Assembly: GCA_004028495.1 (NCBI GenBank)
Contig: MTKS01000097.1
Span: 1 to 6,187, forward strand
Origin: Candidatus Electrothrix marina
GTDB taxonomy: Bacteria; Desulfobacterota; Desulfobulbia; Desulfobulbales; Desulfobulbaceae
Direction of reading: 5' to 3'
Length of the DNA: 6,187 bases
Shown: in pieces, positions 1 to 5,864 of the stretch
How the letters are laid out: each line of letters opens with the position of its first letter
Numbering within the stretch: the first letter of the stretch is position 1
Made by a program: the position numbers and the translations under genes
The notes under the pieces: generated by a model
The model's database searches: none
Told to the model about the DNA's origin: nothing
Seen by the model: the letters and a program-made list of their open reading frames with translations, nothing else

Positions 1-70
1 GGCGGTTGTTGCCGCGTTGGATGACATGAACTGGTATGCCTATGGGGGATATTCTGGGGAGTCGGGGCAT
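1..70 (-). CDS. REP-associated / IS200-like Y1 tyrosine transposase, N-terminal fragment
   Basis: The first 23 codons of a minus-strand gene are visible, starting at ATG 70-68 and continuing off the left edge of the window. The translation opens MPRLPRISPIG and continues IPVHVIQRGNNR, the highly characteristic N-terminus of RAYT/Y1_Tnp (IS200-like) transposases. Members of this family are single-strand DNA nucleases of the HUH type that act on REP-like hairpins; the HUH motif and the catalytic tyrosine lie further downstream and cannot be seen here. There is no strong Shine-Dalgarno before the ATG. The spacer upstream (74-212) carries a GGGGTCAGAGC motif and a possible promoter, consistent with an element end. 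The gene runs in the same direction as the toxin cassette and follows it after about 140 bases. Whether the gene is intact cannot be judged. The family assignment is firm for a fragment this short because the run is so conserved. Confidence 0.85.
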   Translation of the reverse strand, partial: MPRLPRISPIGIPVHVIQRGNNR

Positions 71-135
71 TGAGTTTTCAATTGGTTAGATGACGTTGTG
101 TGGTAAGTCTATAAAATACCGTATCCTGGCGCAAG

Positions 136-165
136 ATTTAATTTGGCTCTGACCCCATTTGTCAA
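136..165 (-). promoter_or_regulatory. Possible sigma70-type promoter for the transposase
   Basis: On the minus strand a perfect TTGACA (165-160) is followed 18 bases later by TTAAAT (141-136), which matches four of six positions of TATAAT. This would start transcription near position 129, about 60 bases before the transposase ATG at 70. The -35 box sits between two copies of AAATGGGGT and the spacer covers the GGGGTCAGAGC motif, so the motif could double as a regulatory site. This is pattern matching only; the -10 box is poor. Confidence 0.35.
137..155 (-). repeat. Left copy of a 19-base RAYT-associated motif (GGGTCAGAGC type)
   Basis: Read on the minus strand (155 to 137) this is GGGTCAGAGCCAAATTAAA. 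It lies 67 bases upstream of the transposase start. A related copy in the opposite orientation lies at 5846-5864, matching 17 of 19 positions. From general knowledge, GGGGTCAGAGC-type sequences recur near RAYT and IS200-like transposase genes in many proteobacteria, which fits the neighbour seen here. It could be an element end or a transposase recognition sequence; which one cannot be told from this window. Confidence 0.6.
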
Positions 166-173
166 CCCCATTT
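152..173. repeat. Short direct repeat ACCCCATTT x2
   Basis: ACCCCATTT occurs at 152-160 and again at 165-173, separated by four bases that contribute to the TTGACA box on the minus strand. The repeat adjoins the GGGGTCAGAGC motif and looks like a partial duplication of its outer flank. It may be a remnant of an element end or a small tandem operator. Nine-base identity in a short AT/C-rich segment could also be chance. Confidence 0.4.
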
Positions 174-212
174 ATCACGTTATACTATGTGGCGATTGGC
201 GGTGCCGATGTG

Positions 213-698
213 TTACGCAAGCGCAGCATTTTCCAACCGGACAAATAATTTTACATCTCGTTTTAAACCGAAAATCTCCGTAATAATATTTTTAATGAAA
301 TTGTGTGCTTCATGAGTTTCTTTGCCAAAATCAATATCTAAAAAATCGAGTTCCTCCTTTGAGGCATCACCTTTTGATATTGTATAGTTAATTTGAGCCT
401 TGTCACAGTATGCTACCAAAGCAGTAAAAAAAAATTCTGACCACTTAGCTTTAGGAAAAGACAATTCAATGCCATAATTGCCGGAAGCTAAAATATATTT
501 CCTTAGCTGTATGAAATAATCAGTCCCTGATACGTCAATAATTAGAAATCCTCCATCATATCCCCGTATTAACAGATCTTCAATTGCTTTTTCAATAGAG
601 TCTATTGTATGTGCTGGCCCCTTCATCCCTCGTAATATTAACAAGACACCACATACAATCAATAATGCGATTGTAATTATCCAGAATATATTAATCAA
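213..698 (-). CDS. Putative membrane-anchored immunity protein of the RHS toxin
   Basis: This 161-residue protein begins at TTG 698-696, which overlaps the RHS stop codon (697-695) as TTGA, so translation is probably coupled. The start is supported by AGGT at 710-707 with an eight-base gap and because it supplies the hydrophobic segment at residues 2-22, which is followed by R23 and K26. By the positive-inside rule these residues suggest the soluble domain faces the cytoplasm. Residues 30-161 look like a compact alpha/beta domain: an amphipathic helix (about 32-45), hydrophobic strands around FLIIDVSG (51-58) and YFIQLRKYI (61-69), a GNYGIELSFPKAKW segment (73-86), a helix with FFFTALVAYC (89-98), and a C-terminal helix and strand. 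I do not recognise a named immunity family; a YbjN or type III chaperone-like fold is only a guess. Position directly after a variable RHS tip is the main evidence for an immunity role. Base composition is AT-rich: about 31% GC by hand count over 241-480, against about 57% in a sample of the RHS core. Confidence 0.72.
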   Translation of the reverse strand: MINIFWIITIALLIVCGVLLILRGMKGPAHTIDSIEKAIEDLLIRGYDGGFLIIDVSGTDYFIQLRKYILASGNYGIELSFPKAKWSEFFFTALVAYCDKAQINYTISKGDASKEELDFLDIDFGKETHEAHNFIKNIITEIFGLKRDVKLFVRLENAALA

Positions 699-1132
699 AA
701 TAAATTACCTAAAGTATTGCCAATTGCGTGACCAATATTTCCTGCTCTACCAACGGGTGTCGCTCCCGTTGCACCTTTTGCCTCAGCCCATCCTTGACCA
801 AATCCAGCTCCAAACCGAGCAAGAGGAGAAAGCTGAGGGCCGGGATTTGCATTGGGAGATAAATAACGTCCATTCGCAGGATTGTATGGTTGGGGGCGGC
901 CCATATAACCAGTTTTAGTCGGAAACGGTTTTCCTATCAATCTTCTACCTAATTGTCCTATCTTGCCAATCCCGCCAATAGGCAACATGCCCATCATCTC
1001 TTCCGGGTTAGGACGCCAACCTGAAGAGTAATTTATATATGCTTCTAAAGAGAGCTCGTCATACATACTTTCGCAAGTATTGCTACCTCCGTAAGAACCG
1101 GGGTTGCCGATCCCTAATTGCCCTGCACTAAC
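695..1132 (-). other. Variable C-terminal toxin tip of the RHS protein (residues 1330-1474)
   Basis: This is the part after the conserved DPWGL, where RHS toxins exchange their effector domains. It begins VSAGQLGIG, contains a single Cys (about residue 1349), then an amphipathic cationic Gly/Ile run, MLPIGGIGKIGQLGRRLIGK (1378-1397), a Pro/Asn-rich linker (GRPQPYNPANGRYLSPNANP, 1408-1427), and ends with a Gly/Ala-rich segment including G1463, G1467 and G1471 in a GxxxGxxxG spacing up to the last residue. I see no HNH, deaminase, ADP-ribosyltransferase or similar catalytic signature. GC is about 48% by hand count over 721-1080, between the core and the putative immunity gene. Toxin identity is unknown; the domain boundary is confident, its activity is not. 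Confidence 0.7.
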
Positions 1133-4100
1133 CAAGCCCCAAGGATCCACCCAATTCACCGGATCATTTTGGACATACGCAAACAGATTCAACCCGCCAT
1201 CCAGCCCAATAGGATCAGCAGTAATATACCGCCCGGTATCAGGATCATAATACCGGAACATATTGTAATGCAGCCCGGTTTCAGCGTCGTAATACTGACC
1301 CGGCAGTCGGAAATTATTTTCAACCGTATCGACCAGCACTTCCGCGCTGCCGAACGGCAGGTAGGCAGCCTTCCAGACGATCTGACCCGAGTCATTGATG
1401 ACGGCCCTGGGTGCGCCGAGATGATCGTTGATGAACCAATAGGTTCCGGCGCTCGCCCCGTAGACCTTCATGGCGACTCGTTCACCATCTTGATAGATTA
1501 TGTCTCGCAAGGGAGTACCGGTTGCAGAGGTCTCGGCTATCAGGTTACCGCTGGGGTCGTAGTGGTAGTGCGTTGTAATCCCGGAAACCGTCTTGAAAAC
1601 CCTGCGCCCCCGGCCGTCATAGCCGTATTCGGCAACGGTCGTCGTCCCTTCGCTCACCCTGCTCAGTCTGTTGTTCTGATTATAGGTAAAGGTGCGGGTG
1701 CCGTCGGAGATGATGTTGCCGTAGTTATCATAGGTGTATTGGGCCGGTTCCTGTCCTGTGAAGGAGGTTAATCGGTTGGCGGTGTGGGAATAGGAGGTTG
1801 CGCCTCCCTGGGGAAGTGCGTCTATAATTCCGCTTATGCCTACAACTTTACCCTCGCTGTCACGGGTATAGCTGTGGGTGAAAATTTCGCCTGCTGAGTT
1901 TTCTTCCAACAGGTAACGCTGATCATGCGTCCGGTTGATAGTGAATACACTGCTACCCATGGTCATATCCTTGAGCGGGCCAAAGGGAAGGTGAGCTACT
2001 TGGCTTGTAATGGTCTCTGTATCAGCAGTGGTTCCGGTTAGTCGGCCGGTATTGTCTCTGGTATAGGTGACAACCAGCCCGCTCGGATAGGTAATGGTTT
2101 GGAGGTTGAAGTCGTTGTCGTAACTGTACTCCGTTGTATAGGTCACCCCGTTCATTATTCTGGATTCCTGAGTGAGCTGTCCCAGGTTGTTGTAGACGTA
2201 ACTTGTCGCGCCTGCGGGATCGGTCATGGAGGTCAGGCGGCCTTTGCCGTATATTCCCGCATCATAGCCGTAGGTCATGTTTTCCGACGGGTCGGCGAAG
2301 CTGATCCCGGTCAGCCGGTTCAGTGCGTCATAAGCGTAACCGGTTGTATTCGGACGCGGATCATCGACTGTGACCGAGTTGTCGGCCGCATCATAGGTAT
2401 AGGAGGTGCTGCCGGTGTCCGCAGAGCCGACCGTCGCGACCCGGCCGAAATCATCCCGGATATACGTTGTCGCATGACCTTCCGGGTCGGTTATCCCGGT
2501 CACATCGTCATACTGATTGTACTCGTACCCGGTAACGGCGGCGGCCCGCGTCACAGAGACGAGCCGGTTGAGGACATCATAGCCGTAGTTGATGACATCA
2601 TTATCCGGTTCGGTGCGACGGAGCGGATTCTGATTCTCATCGTACTCCAGAACGGTCTCATGGGATGACAGATTGATAATTTTCGCAAGCAGGTTGTAGT
2701 CGTCAAACTCGAAGTCGATGTATTTTTTCAGATCACCGCCCGCATCCCGGATCTCCTCTCTGACCCGGTTGCCCTCGGTATCATGAAAATACCTGATATA
2801 ATTACCCTGATTGTCCGTAATCTTTTCCAACAGGTCCGCATCGGTGTACGCATAGAAGATATCGACATTGCCGGGCAGATGCAGTTCGGTCAGATTGCCC
2901 GCATCATCATAAGCATAGGAGGTTGTGTGCCCGGATCTGATTTTCGATGTCAGCCGCCCGGCGGTATCGTACAGATAGGTGGTGGCGACGCTGTTGGCAT
3001 CGAAAACCGTTGTCGGTCTGCCGAATCCGTTGTAATTGCTGTAGGTGATCGTATGGCCGAGAGCGTTGACGATCTGATGCAGCTGGCCCCGGTTCAGCCC
3101 GTTGGCCGCGATATTATCATAATAGGTAAAGGTGGTGACATCATTGACGTCCGTTCTCGGTCCGTCAACCGAGGTGAGCTGCCCCGAGCTGTTGTAGGTG
3201 AAGGAAACGGTGCGGCTGAGACTCGGCCCTTCTTCTCTGAGTTCCAGCAGGTTGCCGTTACTGCTGTCCCTGGTCAGGGTGGTGACCCGGCTTCCACGGG
3301 TGATCGAGGTGAGCAGATCGAAATCAGGGTGCCAGGTGTAGGCGGTCAGACGTTCTTCCGGTGTGGCGACCGCCTCGGTCACGGTGAGGATATTGCCCCG
3401 GTCGTCATAGGTATAGGCTGTCCGGTTTCCCTCGGGATCGGTTTCCTTTGCCACCCGCAGGCGGTCATCAAGGGTGTAGGATGACTTCAGGGAGGTGGCG
3501 CAGGTTCCGCAGCCGGTGCCCGTGGTATCGGTCACCCTGGCTATGCCGTGCCCGACCTGGGTGGTGAAGGATGTGACCTGCCCCAGAGAGTCCGTGGCCG
3601 TGTTGATGCCGCTGCTCCCGTAAGCAACATCAATGCCGAACATGCCTCCCCCGTGTTCGGCCGATACGGCCCGATCCTGATCGTCGTAGTCAAATGTGGC
3701 AAACAGCGTGCTGTTCTCGTTGACGATTCCGGTCAGATTATGGAGGTCGTTGATATCATTGTATTGGTATTCCCTGAAAGCCGTATCCGGTTTCGTGACC
3801 CTGCTCAGGTTGCCGTCGGTCACATCATAGTCGAATTGGCCTGCCGGGCTTGTCAGGGTGTCCAGCTTTCCGTTTCCGTCGTAGGTAAAGGTCAACTGCC
3901 TGCCGAAATTATCCTCCACAGCCGCGAGCCTGCCGCTGTCATAGGTCAGGGTCTGGCTGTTGCCGTTCCGGTCCTCAATCAGGGTCAGAACACCTGTGTT
4001 ATCAAAGGTGAAGACTCTTCCGTCCGCTTCCTGCAGCCGGTAACCTCCGGTAATCGGCTCAATTACCCGTTTTTTATCAGCCTGGGAAATATAAGCGCCC

Positions 4101-5119
4101 GAACCGTCATCAATGAAATGCACCTCATTGCCGTCCGCCTGCCGTAGTTTAATCACACCTGAATCAACTGTGATCTTCTCGGAAAAGGTGGAGGCCCAGC
4201 CGTACCCCAGCGGGGAGTCGCTCTCTTGCTGGCTGTTGTAATGCCGTTGAAATGCCATTGGCAGACCAGGGCCGTGGAGAATCAGGTCGGTATCCTGATG
4301 GTGCTCGTTGCCGGTCGCCATGTTGATGGGTTCGCCGTTGGCAGGACAGGTTCCGCAGCTGCCGGGACAATTACCGAGATTCTTTTCTCTGACAGCCCCT
4401 TCAGCAACAGTGACCTGCATGATAATGGATTGCGGGTCGGCGGCTGCGGTATCAAATATCAGATTCAGGTTCGGCGTAGTATCAGGATTTTCTGTAAACT
4501 TGCTGAACACCACAGCAAACCAGGAGGTATCCGAGTCTATATGTGCCTGCATGTCCTCGATTAAGGACGCTGTACTGTTCCGTTTCCATGTATTCCAGTT
4601 TTCACTGCCCGGCAGGAAAAAACTGTCACTGCCCGGAGTCCAGGCTCCATCGGGATTGATGTCCCACGAAAAACCGGCATAACTGTCGCGAGTGTAATCA
4701 TAACTGTCGTAGAGCTGCTGCGCCGTGCTGCCGTCGGGCTGAACAGTACTGTAGGCCAAGTCGGTTATTTCCGTACCGGTTCCGCTGTTGAACACCCGGA
4801 ATCCGATATCAGCGATCTTTTTCCCGGCAAGAGCGCTGATGTCGAATTCCGCCCATACCATCCATTTATCGACTCTTCCGATGCTGGGCGAATATGTGTG
4901 TGCGCCCAGGTAGGCGCGATCATTATCGAGAAAATAATAATCAGTTTTGGTCGGGTCGGAGTAGAGAACGCTCCAGACCTCGCCCCGATAAACACAGGGA
5001 AGTTCATGGATCAGGTCCTCTTCCTGAGCAACTGTCCGATCTGCTGAACATACTGAAAATATCGTGATCAAAAAAATAAGCGGAAAGAGCTGACTGTTTT
5101 TTAACATATTTAAACTCAC
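695..5119 (-). CDS. Exported RHS/YD-repeat polymorphic toxin with variable C-terminal tip
   Basis: The product is a 1474-residue RHS protein. Numbering is from GTG 5119; ATG 5107 (residue 5) is equally or more likely, since both have only weak Shine-Dalgarno matches and MLKNSQ makes a standard signal-peptide n-region. A Sec signal follows, probably cut after A26 or A31; the Cys at 24 lacks a good lipobox. Residues about 60-225 are a beta-rich domain resembling DNRLRE/CBM96-type sandwiches (inference). C251, C255 and C258 precede a DUF6531-like block (GEPINMATGN, 262-271, then HYNSQ and GYGW). About 34 YD-type units fill roughly 370-1225, with a second Cys pair at C537/C540. The RHS core-associated domain covers about 1227-1329, with NDHLGAPR, GQYYDAETGLHYN (1274-1286), YYDPDTGRY (1290-1298) and NDPVNWVDPWGL (1318-1329). 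RHS families build a beta-cage that encloses the toxic tip and self-cleave at DPxGL. The 145-residue tip (1330-1474, DNA 695-1132) is glycine-rich with no nuclease motif I can recognise. It is followed by an overlapping putative immunity gene. Confidence 0.93.
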   Translation of the reverse strand: MSLNMLKNSQLFPLIFLITIFSVCSADRTVAQEEDLIHELPCVYRGEVWSVLYSDPTKTDYYFLDNDRAYLGAHTYSPSIGRVDKWMVWAEFDISALAGKKIADIGFRVFNSGTGTEITDLAYSTVQPDGSTAQQLYDSYDYTRDSYAGFSWDINPDGAWTPGSDSFFLPGSENWNTWKRNSTASLIEDMQAHIDSDTSWFAVVFSKFTENPDTTPNLNLIFDTAAADPQSIIMQVTVAEGAVREKNLGNCPGSCGTCPANGEPINMATGNEHHQDTDLILHGPGLPMAFQRHYNSQQESDSPLGYGWASTFSEKITVDSGVIKLRQADGNEVHFIDDGSGAYISQADKKRVIEPITGGYRLQEADGRVFTFDNTGVLTLIEDRNGNSQTLTYDSGRLAAVEDNFGRQLTFTYDGNGKLDTLTSPAGQFDYDVTDGNLSRVTKPDTAFREYQYNDINDLHNLTGIVNENSTLFATFDYDDQDRAVSAEHGGGMFGIDVAYGSSGINTATDSLGQVTSFTTQVGHGIARVTDTTGTGCGTCATSLKSSYTLDDRLRVAKETDPEGNRTAYTYDDRGNILTVTEAVATPEERLTAYTWHPDFDLLTSITRGSRVTTLTRDSSNGNLLELREEGPSLSRTVSFTYNSSGQLTSVDGPRTDVNDVTTFTYYDNIAANGLNRGQLHQIVNALGHTITYSNYNGFGRPTTVFDANSVATTYLYDTAGRLTSKIRSGHTTSYAYDDAGNLTELHLPGNVDIFYAYTDADLLEKITDNQGNYIRYFHDTEGNRVREEIRDAGGDLKKYIDFEFDDYNLLAKIINLSSHETVLEYDENQNPLRRTEPDNDVINYGYDVLNRLVSVTRAAAVTGYEYNQYDDVTGITDPEGHATTYIRDDFGRVATVGSADTGSTSYTYDAADNSVTVDDPRPNTTGYAYDALNRLTGISFADPSENMTYGYDAGIYGKGRLTSMTDPAGATSYVYNNLGQLTQESRIMNGVTYTTEYSYDNDFNLQTITYPSGLVVTYTRDNTGRLTGTTADTETITSQVAHLPFGPLKDMTMGSSVFTINRTHDQRYLLEENSAGEIFTHSYTRDSEGKVVGISGIIDALPQGGATSYSHTANRLTSFTGQEPAQYTYDNYGNIISDGTRTFTYNQNNRLSRVSEGTTTVAEYGYDGRGRRVFKTVSGITTHYHYDPSGNLIAETSATGTPLRDIIYQDGERVAMKVYGASAGTYWFINDHLGAPRAVINDSGQIVWKAAYLPFGSAEVLVDTVENNFRLPGQYYDAETGLHYNMFRYYDPDTGRYITADPIGLDGGLNLFAYVQNDPVNWVDPWGLVSAGQLGIGNPGSYGGSNTCESMYDELSLEAYINYSSGWRPNPEEMMGMLPIGGIGKIGQLGRRLIGKPFPTKTGYMGRPQPYNPANGRYLSPNANPGPQLSPLARFGAGFGQGWAEAKGATGATPVGRAGNIGHAIGNTLGNLF
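707..710 (-). promoter_or_regulatory. Ribosome binding site deciding the TTG start of the putative immunity gene
   Basis: AGGT on the minus strand lies inside the last codons of the RHS gene, eight bases before TTG at 698-696. No ATG lies nearby in that frame until codon 25, which would remove the whole membrane helix. The site therefore favours the TTG start and a short overlap with the RHS stop. Confidence 0.5.
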
Positions 5120-5151
5120 TTAGGAATCCAGTGCGGATTTTGCCTCTGAAA

Positions 5152-5808
5152 TCAATTACTCAACAGCAGAAAGAGAATCGGTACGATATTGAAATCAATA
5201 CCATCAACAGTGTTCGGGTCGGATTCGCCTGCATCGACCCGTCCATTAAAGTTCGTATCTTCTTCGCCGTCGGTTTTTCCGTCTCCGTCCGAATCGGCCA
5301 GAAGTGCGTCCGTGATCGTCCCGGGATCAAGGTCAGGCTGAAAAACTGACGTGTCGGTACCGGACAAAGGTCCGGCACCGTCCGGATCAACCACACCTGC
5401 TGTGATGCCCAGCTCCGTACCGTCCTGAATACCGTCACCATCCGTATCAATAGAACAGGGGTCTGTTTCGGTGGATTCTCTGATGCCGTTATGGTCGGCA
5501 TCTTCCATTCCGTCGGCAATGCCGTCATCATCGGTGTCGGCGTCATACAGGGAAGTGCAGCCCCGGTTCTCAAGACCGTTGGGCAGACCGTCGCTGTCAT
5601 CGTCTTCCACAGTACTTGTTTTCGTTGTCCGGTTGCCGTTGTTGTCATACTCGTAGACGACCACTGTGCCGTCCGACTGTTCCATACGGACGAGTTGATC
5701 AAAGGCGTCATACTCATAGGATACAGTGCCGGCTTTGGTGTAATTAGATGAAAGAATGAGAAAACAGAGTAATGAAAATGTTGCTGACAAGGGGATTTTG
5801 TCGGTCAT
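5152..5808 (-). CDS. Exported YD-motif / thrombospondin type 3 calcium-loop protein
   Basis: This 218-residue protein starts at ATG 5808, with GGAG at 5817-5814 five bases upstream. Residues 1-26 are a Sec signal peptide ending NYTKA. The mature protein opens with two YD motifs (YEYDAFDQL 31-39 and YEYDNNGNR 52-60), the RHS repeat unit in miniature. It then carries Asp-rich TSP3-like loops: DDDSDGLPNGLE (69-80), DADTDDDGIADG (89-100), DADHNGIRES (103-112), DTDGDGIQDG (121-130), DSDGDGKTDGEE (172-183) and DTNFNGRVDAGE (184-195). Loops of this kind bind calcium in other proteins. C84 and C118 could pair in the periplasm or outside the cell. The last residues, FNIVPILFLLLSN, form a short hydrophobic tail with no following basic cluster. 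The gene is separated from the RHS gene by about 32-44 bases and is very probably co-transcribed with it. It could be a surface partner, a scaffold, or a remnant of an RHS gene joined to TSP3 repeats; its role is unknown. Confidence 0.85.
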   Translation of the reverse strand: MTDKIPLSATFSLLCFLILSSNYTKAGTVSYEYDAFDQLVRMEQSDGTVVVYEYDNNGNRTTKTSTVEDDDSDGLPNGLENRGCTSLYDADTDDDGIADGMEDADHNGIRESTETDPCSIDTDGDGIQDGTELGITAGVVDPDGAGPLSGTDTSVFQPDLDPGTITDALLADSDGDGKTDGEEDTNFNGRVDAGESDPNTVDGIDFNIVPILFLLLSN

Positions 5809-5813
5809 ATTTT

Positions 5814-5817
5814 CTCC
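5814..5817 (-). promoter_or_regulatory. Ribosome binding site of the TSP3 gene
   Basis: GGAG on the minus strand lies five bases before ATG 5808-5806. It is the clearest Shine-Dalgarno in the operon and fixes the start that gives a complete signal peptide. Confidence 0.6.
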
Positions 5818-5845
5818 ATGCTTGATATACAGGAAACAATAGAAA

Positions 5846-5864
5846 GGGTCAGAGCAAGATTAAA
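5846..5864 (+). repeat. Right copy of the GGGTCAGAGC-type motif
   Basis: GGGTCAGAGCAAGATTAAA on the plus strand matches the left motif (minus strand, 155 to 137) at 17 of 19 positions. The two copies are inverted relative to each other and lie just outside the three-gene cassette, this one about 40 bases upstream of the first start codon. It may be a leftover of a RAYT-related element, or part of the operon leader. No second transposase is seen beside it. Confidence 0.5.

Larger units (their letters stand above)
74..212. other. Spacer between putative immunity gene and transposase
   Basis: No gene is visible here. It holds the left RAYT-associated motif, the ACCCCATTT direct repeat and the possible transposase promoter. 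A weak hairpin can be drawn at 195-209 (ATTGGC-ggt-GCCGAT), but in the minus-strand transcript it has a C-A mismatch and no U-tract follows, so it is not a credible intrinsic terminator for the toxin operon. Confidence 0.6.

Noticed and set aside
2..73. Plus-strand open frame ending at TGA 71-73 (AVVAALDDMNWYAYGG...)
   Set aside because: It is the antisense of the transposase N-terminus, whose minus-strand reading IPVHVIQRGNNR is unmistakable.
195..209. Hairpin after the putative immunity gene as an intrinsic terminator
   Set aside because: Only a short stem with a mismatch in the minus-strand RNA, and no U-tract follows.
695..1132. Nuclease, deaminase or ADP-ribosyltransferase motif in the RHS tip
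   Set aside because: The tip shows no paired His/Asp/Glu catalytic pattern; it is dominated by Gly, Pro, Asn and Ala.
1118..4682. Several plus-strand frames of 112-233 codons across the RHS gene
   Set aside because: They are antisense shadows of a long repetitive coding region and show only low-complexity Ile/Val/Gly/Arg-rich translations without family resemblance or ribosome sites.
5160..5717. Alternative minus-strand frame of 185 codons inside the TSP3 gene
   Set aside because: It is a Thr/Pro-rich shadow of the Asp-rich repeats; the other frame has a signal peptide, a ribosome site and calcium loops.
5824..5852. CTGACC - 17 bases - TATATC as a minus-strand promoter for the operon
   Set aside because: Transcription would start at about 5817, on the ribosome site itself, leaving almost no leader.
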